A DNA stretch of 36,724 nucleotides. Source: Coriobacteriia bacterium (GTDB taxonomy: Bacteria; Actinomycetota; Coriobacteriia; Anaerosomatales; SLCP01). The stretch is from contig JAUVXE010000016.1 in the NCBI GenBank assembly GCA_030603745.1, positions 1 to 36,724 of the forward strand, in the 5' to 3' direction. A model generated the notes under the pieces. It was given only the letters and a program-made list of their open reading frames with translations, was not told the origin of the DNA and made no database searches. This document shows positions 8,301 through 16,529 of the stretch, one piece after another. Every line of letters starts with the position of its first letter. Within the stretch, counting starts at the first letter, position 1. The position numbers and the translations under genes are program-made.

Positions 8301-8315
8301 CCGCATCGGGCGGCG

Positions 8316-8945
8316 CTACAACCCCGTGAACAGCCCGAGCAGCGGATAGACGGTCACGTCGAAGTACCACCCGAGCGGGTCGACGCCGAGGAACGACGGA
8401 AGAAGCCAGAGCGCCGCGATGATGATGAGGAAGCCGTACCGCTCGACTTGGTCGTAGATCGCCATCCCGCGGTCGGTCAGGAACAGCGGCAGCACGCGCG
8501 AGCCGTCGAGCGGCGGCAGCGGGATGAGGTTGAAGAACATGAGCACGAGGTTCATGAGCGCGAAGAACAACAGCGCCTGGCCGAGGATCGGCACCCCACC
8601 GTAGAGGCGGAACGCCAGGCCCGAGAACGCGGCGAGCACGAGGTTGGAGATCGGCCCCGCGATCCCGGTGAGGAACATCCCCTGGCGGTAGTTCTTGAAG
8701 CGGTACGGGTTGATGGGCACCGGCTTGGCGTAGCCGAACCCGAACCCGAGCACCGCGACCATGAGTAGCGGCAGTAGCACGGTCCCCCACGGGTCGATGT
8801 GGCGGGCCGGGTTGAGGCTCAGGCGCCCCCGGTCCTTGGCGGTGGTGTCACCGAGCAGGTACGCGGCGTACCCGTGCGCCACCTCGTGGATGACGATGGC
8901 GGGCACGAGCAGGCCGAACCGCCAGAGGATCTGAGTGAGGTCCAC
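8316..8945 (-). CDS. Site-2 protease family (M50) zinc metallopeptidase
   Basis: This 209-residue membrane protease has the zinc motif HEVAH at residues 20-24 inside the first transmembrane segment. The third ligand Asp lies in FNLIPLPPLDG (Asp147), the pattern of compact S2P-like proteins such as YwhC and SpoIVFB relatives. TGIAGPISNLVLA and two more hydrophobic helices complete the fold. The family cleaves substrates within the membrane; the substrate here is unknown. The frame runs on upstream through the tRNA nucleotidyltransferase gene, but GTG 8945 follows AAGGAG with a nine-base spacer, which fixes the start. It lies 23 bases below that gene. Confidence 0.9.
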   Translation of the reverse strand: MDLTQILWRFGLLVPAIVIHEVAHGYAAYLLGDTTAKDRGRLSLNPARHIDPWGTVLLPLLMVAVLGFGFGYAKPVPINPYRFKNYRQGMFLTGIAGPISNLVLAAFSGLAFRLYGGVPILGQALLFFALMNLVLMFFNLIPLPPLDGSRVLPLFLTDRGMAIYDQVERYGFLIIIAALWLLPSFLGVDPLGWYFDVTVYPLLGLFTGL

Positions 8946-8968
8946 CTCGACGTGCTCCTTGCCGCCCG

Positions 8969-11608
8969 CTACGCGGGCCTCCCGGGTCCAAGTCCGGCGC
9001 GCGAGGCGAGCTTGCGCAGGTGCGCGAGCTCCGCGTCCCTCCCGATGACGAGGCCGTCGAGGCGGGCGTCGAGCGCTTGCGCGAGTATAGCGGAGAACGC
9101 GGCGGACGGTTCGAGTCCGAGTGCGATCAGGTCCTCCCCGCTCACCGCCGGTCTCACGCGCGCGAGCACCCGCACGAACCGCTCCACCCGCTCGCGCGTC
9201 AGCGCGTCGCCCGCGCCCCACAGGTAGACGAGCGCCTCGGCGGGCACGGGCTCGAGCAGCCGGTAGAGGCGCGAGTCGCGCATCCGGCGCCGGTCTCGCA
9301 GTCTCCTGCCGAGGAGACCGGACCGCTCGGCGAGCGCGAGGGCCGGCTCGCCGTACTCGCGGCCGAACCGCATGCGCTTGAGCCAGCGCTCGGCGGCGGG
9401 GCGGCCGCACCCGGCCAGCAGCGCGGCCACGAGCGCGACACGGCGCCGCGGCGGGCGGTCGAACGCGTCGGCGAGGGTCCGATAGGCCCGTTCCGTGGCG
9501 AAGAGCGCCTCGACGGCGGCCGCGGGGGTGACCCCCTCGGGGAGCGCCACGTCGAGCACGCCGAGCTCGGCGAGCCGCTCGAAGACCACCGACGGAGCGT
9601 CCTCGTCGATGATATCGAGCATCTCCTCGCGGATGCGCGCTCCGCTGACCTCGTCGATGATCCCCATCTCGACCGCGCGGTGGGCCGCCTCCTCGGTGGC
9701 GCCGTCCATCGCGAAGCCGAATCGCCGCTCGAACCGCGCGGCGCGCAACACCCGCGTGGGGTCCTCGATGAACGAGAGCGAGTGCAGCACCCGCAAGGTC
9801 CCGCGCTCGAGGTCGCGCAACCCACCGAACGGGTCGGCGATCTGGCCGAAGCACTCAGGGTTCACGCACGCCGCCATCGCGTTGACGGTGAAGTCACGTC
9901 GGAACAGGTCCTGGCGCAGCGACGAGCGCTCCACGGTGGGAAGCGCCCCGGGGCGCGTGTAGTACTCGGTCCGCGCGCTCGTGATGTCGAGGTGCAGCGC
10001 CGGGGAGAGCACGAGCACCGCGGTCCCGAACCTGTGGTGGACCTTCACGCGACCGCCGAGCACGCGAGCCGCCTCCTGCGCGAACTCGACCCCGTCGCCC
10101 TCGACCACCACGTCGATGTCGAGGTTGCGCCTGCCGAGCAGCATGTCGCGCACGAACCCGCCCACCGCGTGCGCGCGCAGCCCGCGCTCCTCGGCGAGCC
10201 GTCCGATCTCGTGCAGGGCGCTCGCCGCCTCCGCGGGCAGGAGCGAGTCGACCGAGGCGAGGAAGCGCTCGGTCGAGCGGGCCCGCGCCCTCGGCAGGCG
10301 GCGGTCGAGGTACTCGTCGCCGTGCTCGGCGCGCAGGAGGTCCTTGCGCGACACGATGCCGAGGAGCTCGCCGGCCTCGCCGAGGACCGGCAGCCGGCCC
10401 ACGCCGCGCGTGGCGAGCAGGCGCTCGACCGTGAGCAGGTCGGTGTCCGGACGCACGGTGGTGACATCGCGCGCCATGAAACCGCGGACCGGCGCGTGCG
10501 AGAGCCGGTGCCGGGCGGCCTTGTCCACGTGCTGCCGGGTCACCACGCCCACGACCTCGTCCTCGCCCTCGTCGAGCACGGGCAGGCCGCCGTGCCCCCA
10601 GCGCGACATGAGCTCGCCGGCCTCGGCCATCGTCGCGTCCGGGTCGATGGTGCGCGCGGGTGCCGACATGATGTCGCGGGCGAGCAGCGGGGGCCGGACC
10701 ACGGCCTCGAGCGCCTCGCGCAACCGCTCGCGCGCGGCGGGGATGTCGAGGTCGCGGAAGGCCGCCGAGGCCGCCTGCGCGTGCCCTCCCCCGCCGATGC
10801 GCTCCATCACCGCGCCCACGTCGACCTCGTGCATCCGGCTGCGGGCCACGACCTGCAGCCGGTCGGGCATCCCCACGAGCGCGATCGCGACCCGGTACCC
10901 CATGTCCTCCACGATGTAGTGGGTGAGCACGCTCGCCGAGTCCACGTACTCCTCGGCCTCGGCCACTCCCACCGCCACCTGCTGCCCGTTGACGTCCCAC
11001 ACCTCCAGTCCGCTCACGAGCGCCTCGAGGAGTGCGCGCTGCTCCCGGTCGAGCGTGCGGGTGAGGAACTGGTTGAGCACCTCCATATCGGCGCCGGCGG
11101 CCATGAGGTAGGCCACCGCCTCGGCGTCGTAGGCGGTGGCCCCGGGATAGGTGAGCGATCCGGTGTCCTCATGGATGCCGAGCAGGAAGAGCGAGGCCTC
11201 GAGCGGGGCGAGCGCGATCCCGCGCCGGTGTATCTCGTGCACGAGGATCGAGGTGGTCGCTCCCACGTCGAGCGAACGGTCGTCGACCCCGGCGAGGTCT
11301 CCCTCGGCGGGGGGATGATGGTCGTAGACGACCACCTCCACGTCCGGGCGCATCACGACCTCGCCGAGCTCGCCGATCCTTCCCGCGTCGCGGGTGTCGA
11401 CCATGACCACCCGCGTGATGGCGGCGAGGTCGAGGCCGCGCAGGTCCACGAAGTCGAGGAAGTCCTCGTGCAGGTTGTGGAACGCCCGCACGTTGGCGTT
11501 CTGCGTGCCGAGGAACACGCCTCGGGCGCCGGGGAAGAGCTTGGTCGCCGCGACCGTGGCCGCGTAAGCGTCGAAGTCAGGGTTGGCGTGTCCGACCGCG
11601 ACCTCCAC
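8969..11608 (-). CDS. DHH-CBS-tRNA nucleotidyltransferase fusion (CCA/A-adding enzyme)
   Basis: This 879-residue multidomain protein begins with a DHH phosphoesterase (GHANPDFDAYA near 6-15, YDHH at 95-98) and its DHHA1 part (GGGGH at 272-276). Two CBS domains follow (about 305-365 and 375-430). The remainder is a class II poly(A)-polymerase/CCA-adding enzyme: GGFVRD (483-488), DIDVVV with the metal-binding Asp pair (497-502), RRDFTVNAM (570-578) and EDPTRVLRAARF (615-626). Similar fusions are known, for example in Aquifex, where the enzyme adds A to tRNA ends. Whether this one adds CC, A or CCA cannot be told from sequence. GTG 11608 lies two bases after the preceding stop, with GAGGTG as the Shine-Dalgarno. 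Confidence 0.93.
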   Translation of the reverse strand: MEVAVGHANPDFDAYAATVAATKLFPGARGVFLGTQNANVRAFHNLHEDFLDFVDLRGLDLAAITRVVMVDTRDAGRIGELGEVVMRPDVEVVVYDHHPPAEGDLAGVDDRSLDVGATTSILVHEIHRRGIALAPLEASLFLLGIHEDTGSLTYPGATAYDAEAVAYLMAAGADMEVLNQFLTRTLDREQRALLEALVSGLEVWDVNGQQVAVGVAEAEEYVDSASVLTHYIVEDMGYRVAIALVGMPDRLQVVARSRMHEVDVGAVMERIGGGGHAQAASAAFRDLDIPAARERLREALEAVVRPPLLARDIMSAPARTIDPDATMAEAGELMSRWGHGGLPVLDEGEDEVVGVVTRQHVDKAARHRLSHAPVRGFMARDVTTVRPDTDLLTVERLLATRGVGRLPVLGEAGELLGIVSRKDLLRAEHGDEYLDRRLPRARARSTERFLASVDSLLPAEAASALHEIGRLAEERGLRAHAVGGFVRDMLLGRRNLDIDVVVEGDGVEFAQEAARVLGGRVKVHHRFGTAVLVLSPALHLDITSARTEYYTRPGALPTVERSSLRQDLFRRDFTVNAMAACVNPECFGQIADPFGGLRDLERGTLRVLHSLSFIEDPTRVLRAARFERRFGFAMDGATEEAAHRAVEMGIIDEVSGARIREEMLDIIDEDAPSVVFERLAELGVLDVALPEGVTPAAAVEALFATERAYRTLADAFDRPPRRRVALVAALLAGCGRPAAERWLKRMRFGREYGEPALALAERSGLLGRRLRDRRRMRDSRLYRLLEPVPAEALVYLWGAGDALTRERVERFVRVLARVRPAVSGEDLIALGLEPSAAFSAILAQALDARLDGLVIGRDAELAHLRKLASRAGLGPGRPA

Positions 11609-11610
11609 GG

Positions 11611-12912
11611 CTACACCTCGTGGAAGAGCGGCGGCGGGTCGACCCGCGTCCCGCCGAGGCGGATCGCGGCGCGCAGACGCTCCTCGCCCGCATCGAGGCG
11701 CTCGGACGTGGCGGCGTGCACGGTGGCGAGCAGGTCGCCCTCCGCGACCTCGTCCCCGATCCGGATCGAGAGCACAAGGCCCGCACCTGGGTCGATCACG
11801 TCGTCGGCCCGCTCGCGACCGGCGCCGAGAAGCATCGCCGCACGCCCGATGCCCGCCGCGTCGGTCCCGGTGACGAACCCGGCACCCGTCGCGCGGACCT
11901 CGCGCCTGAGCGCGGCCGCCGGCAGGAGCGAGGGGTCGTCGACCACGCGCGCGTCGCCGCCCTGCGCGGCGATCCAGCGGCGCATGACGTCGAGCGCCGC
12001 GCCCGAGTCGATCGCCGCCGCCGCGCGATCGCGGCCCTCGGCCTCGTCTCGAGCCACGCCGCCGAGCACGAGCATCTTGGCGGCAAGCACCAGGCAGACC
12101 TCCGTGAGCGCCGCCGGCCCGTGCCCGCCGAGCGTCTGGACCGCCTCGGCCACCTCGAGCGCGTTGCCCACCGCCGTTCCGAGCGGCTGGTCCATGTCGC
12201 TCATCACGCACACGACCTCGCGCCCGAGCGCGGCACCGGTGCGCGTGAGCTCGGCGGCGAGGTGGCGCGCCTCGGCCTCGGTCCGCATGAACGCTCCCGA
12301 GCCGACCTTCACGTCGAGCAGGATCGCGTCGGCCCCGCCCGCGACCTTCTTCGAGATGATCGATCCCACGATGAGCGGCACGCTCGGCACGGTCGCGGTG
12401 ACGTCGCGCAGCGCGTAGATCCTCTTGTCCGCCGGGTCGATGTCGGGCGACTGCGCGATCACCGCCACGCCCACCTCGGCGACCTGGCCGAGGAACTCCT
12501 CGGCGGACAGCTCGATGCGCATGCCGGGGATCGACTCGAGCTTGTCGAGCGTGCCACCCGTGTGGCCGAGGCCGCGGCCGCTCATCTTGGCGACCGGGAC
12601 CCCACAGGCCGCCACGACCGGGGCGAGCACGAGCGTGGTGGTGTCGGCGACCCCGCCGGTCGAGTGCTTGTCGACCTTCACGCCCGGGATCGCCGAGAGG
12701 TCGACCACGCGCCCCGAGCGCACCATGGCGTCGGTGAGCCAGACGGTCTCCTCGGCGGAGAGGCCTTGCAGATAGGCGGCCATGAGCCACGCGGACATCT
12801 GGTAGTCCGGCACCTCGCCGGCGGAGAATCCGAGCACGATCCGGTCGATCTCGTCGCGGGTGTGCTCGCGGCCGTCCCGCTTGGCCTCGATGAGCTCCAG
12901 GAACGTCTTCAC
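11611..12912 (-). CDS. Pyrimidine-nucleoside (thymidine) phosphorylase
   Basis: This 433-residue enzyme of the thymidine/pyrimidine-nucleoside phosphorylase family splits thymidine or uridine with phosphate into base and (deoxy)ribose 1-phosphate. Motifs include KVDKHSTGGVAD (residues 79-90, phosphate site), KMSGRGLGHTGGTLDKLES (109-127, the family signature) and a C-terminal PYNP domain (FVTGTDAAGIGRAAMLLGAGR). The length matches Pdp/DeoA. The ATG overlaps the deoB stop (ATGA). The product, (deoxy)ribose 1-phosphate, is the substrate of DeoB next door, so the pair forms a nucleoside salvage and catabolism unit. Confidence 0.95.
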   Translation of the reverse strand: MKTFLELIEAKRDGREHTRDEIDRIVLGFSAGEVPDYQMSAWLMAAYLQGLSAEETVWLTDAMVRSGRVVDLSAIPGVKVDKHSTGGVADTTTLVLAPVVAACGVPVAKMSGRGLGHTGGTLDKLESIPGMRIELSAEEFLGQVAEVGVAVIAQSPDIDPADKRIYALRDVTATVPSVPLIVGSIISKKVAGGADAILLDVKVGSGAFMRTEAEARHLAAELTRTGAALGREVVCVMSDMDQPLGTAVGNALEVAEAVQTLGGHGPAALTEVCLVLAAKMLVLGGVARDEAEGRDRAAAAIDSGAALDVMRRWIAAQGGDARVVDDPSLLPAAALRREVRATGAGFVTGTDAAGIGRAAMLLGAGRERADDVIDPGAGLVLSIRIGDEVAEGDLLATVHAATSERLDAGEERLRAAIRLGGTRVDPPPLFHEV

Positions 12913-14123
12913 GCGCGCTCACCGGCCCGCGTGACCTCGCCGAGGAACGACGTCCCGCGGCCGCACGCTCCGGCACGCCCATAGAAGTCGAGCACCGTCT
13001 CGCCGATGTCGGAGAACGTCTCCCGAACGCCGAGGTCGATGCCCGCGTCGACGCCCTTCACGTAGGCGATGAGCGGCGTGTACTCGCGGGAGTGGTCGGT
13101 CGAGGGCATCGTCGGATCGCAGCCGTGGTCCGCGGTGATGATCAGCAGGTCTCCTTCGATCATCGCGTCGAGCAGTTCGGGCATGCGCGCGTCGACCTCC
13201 TCAAGGCCGCGGGCGTAGCCCTCGGCGTCGTTGCGGTGCCCCCAGATCATGTCGAAGTCCACCAGGTTCGCGAAGACGAACCCGGGCTCGTCGCCGCGCA
13301 CCCGCGCGAGCAGGTTGTCGAAACCGTGCATGTTGTTCTCCGAGTGGGGCGACTCGCAGATGCCCTGCCAGGCGAAGATCTCGCCGATCTTGCCGATGCC
13401 GTAGCTCACGATCCCCGCCTCGCTGAGGCGGTCGAGTACCGTGGGCTCGAACGGCGCGACGGCGAAGTCGCGGCGCCGGTGGGTCCGCACGTAGGCACCG
13501 GACCCGTCGGGGCCTACGAACGGGCGGGCGATGACCCGGCCCACGGCGTGCTCGCCCACGCAGACCCGCTCGCGTGCGACGCGGCAGATCTCGTAGAGGC
13601 GCTCGATGGGCAGGACGTCCTCGTGCGCCGCGATCTGAAAGACGCTGTCGGCGCTCGTGTAGACGATCGGCGCGCCGGTCGCGACGTGCTCGTCGCCGAG
13701 CTCCTGGATGATCACGGTGCCGCTCGCCGGGTGGTTGCCGAGCCAACCGAGGCCGGTCTCGCGCGTGAACGCGTCCATGACCTCGGCGGGAAAGCCCTCG
13801 GGGTAGGTCGGGAAGGGCTGCTCGAGCTTGAGCCCCATCATCTCCCAGTGCCCGGTGGTGGTGTCCTTGCCGGCGCTCGCCTCGGCGTTGCGCCCCCACG
13901 AGGCGCGCGGGCGCTCGACGGGCGGCACGCCCTCGATGCCGGTGATGTTACCGAGGCCCATGGCGCCGAGGTTGGGCATCGAGATCCCCCCGACCGCACG
14001 GGCCGTGTTGCCGAGGGTGTTCGCGCCGGCGTCGCCGTACTCGGCGGCGTCGGGGAGCGCGCCCGCGCCCACCGAGTCCAAGACGAGCACGATCGCCCGC
14101 GCCTGCTCGCGTGACATCCTCAC
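12909..14123 (-). CDS. deoB: Phosphopentomutase
   Basis: This 404-residue DeoB is a metal-dependent alkaline-phosphatase-superfamily enzyme that interconverts (deoxy)ribose 1- and 5-phosphate. The N-terminal metal ligand is in VLDSVGAGALPDAAEYGD, the phospho-acceptor Thr is in GKDTTTGHWEM, and the other metal sites are in DMIWGHRNDAEGYA and ITADHGCDPTMPSTDHSREYTP. The first possible start is GTG 14123, which makes a GTGA overlap with the pilB stop. ATG 14117 is two codons further in, and the choice changes little. It precedes the nucleoside phosphorylase with a 4-base overlap. Confidence 0.95.
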   Translation of the reverse strand: MRMSREQARAIVLVLDSVGAGALPDAAEYGDAGANTLGNTARAVGGISMPNLGAMGLGNITGIEGVPPVERPRASWGRNAEASAGKDTTTGHWEMMGLKLEQPFPTYPEGFPAEVMDAFTRETGLGWLGNHPASGTVIIQELGDEHVATGAPIVYTSADSVFQIAAHEDVLPIERLYEICRVARERVCVGEHAVGRVIARPFVGPDGSGAYVRTHRRRDFAVAPFEPTVLDRLSEAGIVSYGIGKIGEIFAWQGICESPHSENNMHGFDNLLARVRGDEPGFVFANLVDFDMIWGHRNDAEGYARGLEEVDARMPELLDAMIEGDLLIITADHGCDPTMPSTDHSREYTPLIAYVKGVDAGIDLGVRETFSDIGETVLDFYGRAGACGRGTSFLGEVTRAGERA

Positions 14124-15808
14124 ATCACCACCCGGGCGACCTCTTCGAGGCTCGTGAGCCCCTGGGCGACCTTGTCGAGCGCGTCCCGTCGCAGGCTCAC
14201 CATCCCCTTCTCGAGCGCCAGCTCACGAAGCTGGTCCGACGGCGCGCTCGTGAGGAAGAGTCGCGTGATGTCCTCGTCGACCCGCATGACCTCGAACAGG
14301 CCGAGCCGACCCCCGTAGCCGGACCCCGAGCAGCGCTCGCAGCCCACCGGCCCGTGCACTGTCACGTCCTTGGCCTCCGCGGGGGTGTAGCCCGCGGCAG
14401 TGAGCACGGCGTGCGGCACCTTGACCGGCTTGCGACACTCCGGACAGAGCTTGCGAGCGAGTCGCTGGGCGACCACGCCGAGGAGCGAGGAACCGGTGAT
14501 GTAGGGCGGCACACCCATGTCCACGAGCCGGGTCAGCGCCGAGGGCGCGTCGTTGGTGTGGATCGAGGAGAGGACGAGATGCCCGGTGAGCGCGGCCCGC
14601 ACCGCGATCTCGGCGGTCTCCGGGTCGCGGATCTCGCCCACCATGACCACGTCGGGGTCCGAACGCAGGATGGTCCGAAGCCCGGCGGCGAAGGTCAGGC
14701 CGATGCGGGCGTTCACGCCCATCTGCGTGACGTTGCCCATCTGGTACTCGACCGGGTCCTCGATGGTGATGATCTTGACCTCGGGCTTGTTGATCTCCTG
14801 GAGCGCCGCGTAGAGCGTCGTCGACTTGCCGGAACCGGTGGGGCCTGAGATCAGCACCGCGCCGTAGGGCCTGCGCACCATCTCGTTGACGATGGCGAGG
14901 TTGGCCTCGTTCAGGCCGAGGTCGAACAGCGAGTGGAACGTGAAGTCGGCGTTGAGGATCCGGATCACGATGCTCTCGCCGAACGGCGTGGGCAGGCTCG
15001 CGACCCGCAGGTCGACCGGGCGCTCGTCGATGCGCAGCGCGATCTTGCCGTCCTGCGGGCGGCGGCGCTCGGCGATGTCCATCTCGGCCATGATCTTCAC
15101 GCGGCTCGTGACCCCCGCGCGGGCGGCGGCCGGCAGTCGCATGACCTCCTGCAGCACGCCGTCGATGCGGTAGCGCACGACCACGTGATGCTCCGAGGGC
15201 TCGATGTGCACGTCGCTCGCGCGGTCCCTGACCGCCTCGCGCAGGAGCTGGTTCACGAGGCGCACGACGGGGACGTCCTCCCCGCCCATGAGTACGCTGA
15301 CCTGCGACTGGCGCTCCTCCTCGGCCTCCCCCGCGATCTCCTCGCTTGCGTCGACGAGGTCCTGGAACGCGTCGGCCGCCGCGATGTACTTGTCGATGGC
15401 GTGCAGGACCTGCGAGGTCGTGGCGACCACGGGCAGCACCCGCTGCCCTGTGCGCACCTCGACGTCATCGGCCGCCTCCACATCGAGCGGGTCGGCCATG
15501 GCGAGCAAGAGCATGCCGTCCTCGAATCCGAGCGGGATGACGCGGCGCGTATGCGCGAGGCGCGAGGGCAGGAGGCTCGCGGCGTTGCGGTCGATGGGAT
15601 AGACCGTCAGGTCGACGAAGTCATAGCCCTTCTGGTCTGCCAGCACGCGGGCGATCTGCGCCTCGGTGAGCACGCCGGCCCGGACGAGGATCTCGCCAAG
15701 CTTGCCCCCCTCGCGCACCTGGTCCGCGAGCGCCTCGGCGAGCTGGTCTGAGGTGATCAGCTCCTCGGCGACCAGCAGTTCCCCCAGCCGTTCACGCGTG
15801 TACGCCAC
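14120..15808 (-). CDS. pilB: Type II/IV secretion ATPase, PilB/GspE family, with MshEN domain
   Basis: This 562-residue assembly ATPase powers type IV pilus or type II secretion. The N-terminal MshEN domain has two 24-residue motifs separated by five residues, starting RLGELLV and KLGEILV and each ending ADQ. This is the layout known from MshE to bind cyclic di-GMP. The motor domain has GPTGSGKST (Walker A), DPDVVMVGEIRDPETAEIA (Walker B), HTNDAPSA (His box) and the tetracysteine CPEC...CERC zinc element. GAGGGG lies six bases before GTG 15808, preferred over TTG 15814. No pilC, pilT, pilM-Q or pilin gene is near, so its partners must be elsewhere. Confidence 0.93.
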   Translation of the reverse strand: MAYTRERLGELLVAEELITSDQLAEALADQVREGGKLGEILVRAGVLTEAQIARVLADQKGYDFVDLTVYPIDRNAASLLPSRLAHTRRVIPLGFEDGMLLLAMADPLDVEAADDVEVRTGQRVLPVVATTSQVLHAIDKYIAAADAFQDLVDASEEIAGEAEEERQSQVSVLMGGEDVPVVRLVNQLLREAVRDRASDVHIEPSEHHVVVRYRIDGVLQEVMRLPAAARAGVTSRVKIMAEMDIAERRRPQDGKIALRIDERPVDLRVASLPTPFGESIVIRILNADFTFHSLFDLGLNEANLAIVNEMVRRPYGAVLISGPTGSGKSTTLYAALQEINKPEVKIITIEDPVEYQMGNVTQMGVNARIGLTFAAGLRTILRSDPDVVMVGEIRDPETAEIAVRAALTGHLVLSSIHTNDAPSALTRLVDMGVPPYITGSSLLGVVAQRLARKLCPECRKPVKVPHAVLTAAGYTPAEAKDVTVHGPVGCERCSGSGYGGRLGLFEVMRVDEDITRLFLTSAPSDQLRELALEKGMVSLRRDALDKVAQGLTSLEEVARVVM

Positions 15809-15862
15809 CGGCAACCCCTCTCGTCGTCGTGCGAGGCCGCGCGGCGCGACCCCTCCTTGGGT

Positions 15863-16153
15863 CTATCCCCGAGACCGCACCTGCGCGAGCACCCACTCGA
15901 GCACGAGAAGGCCCACGACCACGAGCGCCGCCTCGATGTCGAAGACGCCGCCGTAAGGCGTGCGCACCGGGTCGATCCCGAGGTCGGGAACGAGTACGGC
16001 CGTCAGGTCGAGCAGGGTCCTCCCCGCCGAGGACGACGCGAGTACGCCGAAGAAGTCCACGATGACCCTGAGCGCGACGATGACCGCGACGAAGAACACG
16101 ACGTTCATCACCGCGGTCACGAGCAGTCCGGCACGCCGTCGCGCGTTCATCAT
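15863..16153 (-). CDS. Small membrane protein, YggT-like
   Basis: This 96-residue protein has two hydrophobic helices: AVMNVVFFVAVIVALRVIVD near the N-terminus and AALVVVGLLVLEWVLAQV at the C-terminus. Between them, TLLDLTAVLVPDLGIDPVRT and PYGGVFDIEA recall the T-P-x-R...GG-x-D pattern of one YggT repeat. YggT proteins are small membrane proteins often linked to cell division and osmotic stress. The similarity is only by eye, and a lineage-specific membrane protein is equally possible. AGGGG precedes the double ATG (16153, 16150), and pilB follows after 54 bases. Confidence 0.6.
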   Translation of the reverse strand: MMNARRRAGLLVTAVMNVVFFVAVIVALRVIVDFFGVLASSSAGRTLLDLTAVLVPDLGIDPVRTPYGGVFDIEAALVVVGLLVLEWVLAQVRSRG

Positions 16154-16186
16154 CGGTCCCCTGTCACGTCACGTGCTTCCAGGGCG

Positions 16187-16192
16187 ATTATG
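16187..16192 (-). promoter_or_regulatory. Possible -10 element before the YggT-like gene and pilB
   Basis: CATAAT (five of six to TATAAT) is read on the minus strand, 33 bases before ATG 16153, in the 121-base gap below the FlgM-like gene. No convincing -35 is visible. It could drive the YggT-like gene, pilB and the long string below. Confidence 0.35.
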
Positions 16193-16274
16193 GAACGAAC
16201 GAGAAGTCAGCGCCACCAGGGTCACGCGCGAACGTCACACGGGGCTGATCAGGCGCGGAGGCCCGGACGTCGAC

Positions 16275-16529
16275 CTACCGCAGCGAGTCGGAGATGATGC
16301 GGCCGATCATCTTCTCGGCGATCTCATCGGCCGAGGGAGGCATGGCCGCGAGCCGGTCGCGCGCGTCGACGACGCGCTCCTCACGGCACTCGGGTAGCAA
16401 CGCGAGCGCGTCCTTCACCCGATCGAGGAGTTCCGGGGGAACCTCGCAGGTAAGGGTCGTGTCGCTCGTCACTGATGGCGTCTGCAGGTAGCGCACCGCG
16501 AGGCGGACCTGCTCTTCGGAGATGATCAT
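16275..16529 (-). CDS. Small FlgM-like (anti-sigma-28-type) protein
   Basis: This 84-residue soluble, charged protein starts MIISEEQVRLAVRYLQ. Its C-terminal half (EERVVDARDRLAAMPP, SADEIAEKMIGRIISDSLR) resembles the sigma-binding helices of FlgM, where a K/R-rich helix is followed by an IAxxM helix. FlgM holds the flagellar sigma factor inactive. No flagellar gene or sigma-28 is in the window, so the function is uncertain; a regulator tied to the neighbouring pilB is only a guess. There is no Shine-Dalgarno before ATG 16529. The gene has its own promoter and a long folded leader. Confidence 0.6.
   Translation of the reverse strand: MIISEEQVRLAVRYLQTPSVTSDTTLTCEVPPELLDRVKDALALLPECREERVVDARDRLAAMPPSADEIAEKMIGRIISDSLR

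Noticed and set aside
9020-12418. Very long plus-strand open frame antisense to the tRNA nucleotidyltransferase and phosphorylase genes
   Set aside because: It is a mirror of real minus-strand genes in GC-rich DNA. The translation is Arg/His/Gly/Glu-rich, lacks motifs and has no Shine-Dalgarno.
11609-12982. N-terminal extension of the DHH-CBS fusion protein
   Set aside because: The extra sequence is an out-of-frame reading of the phosphorylase gene. GTG 11608 has a Shine-Dalgarno and begins the DHH fold.
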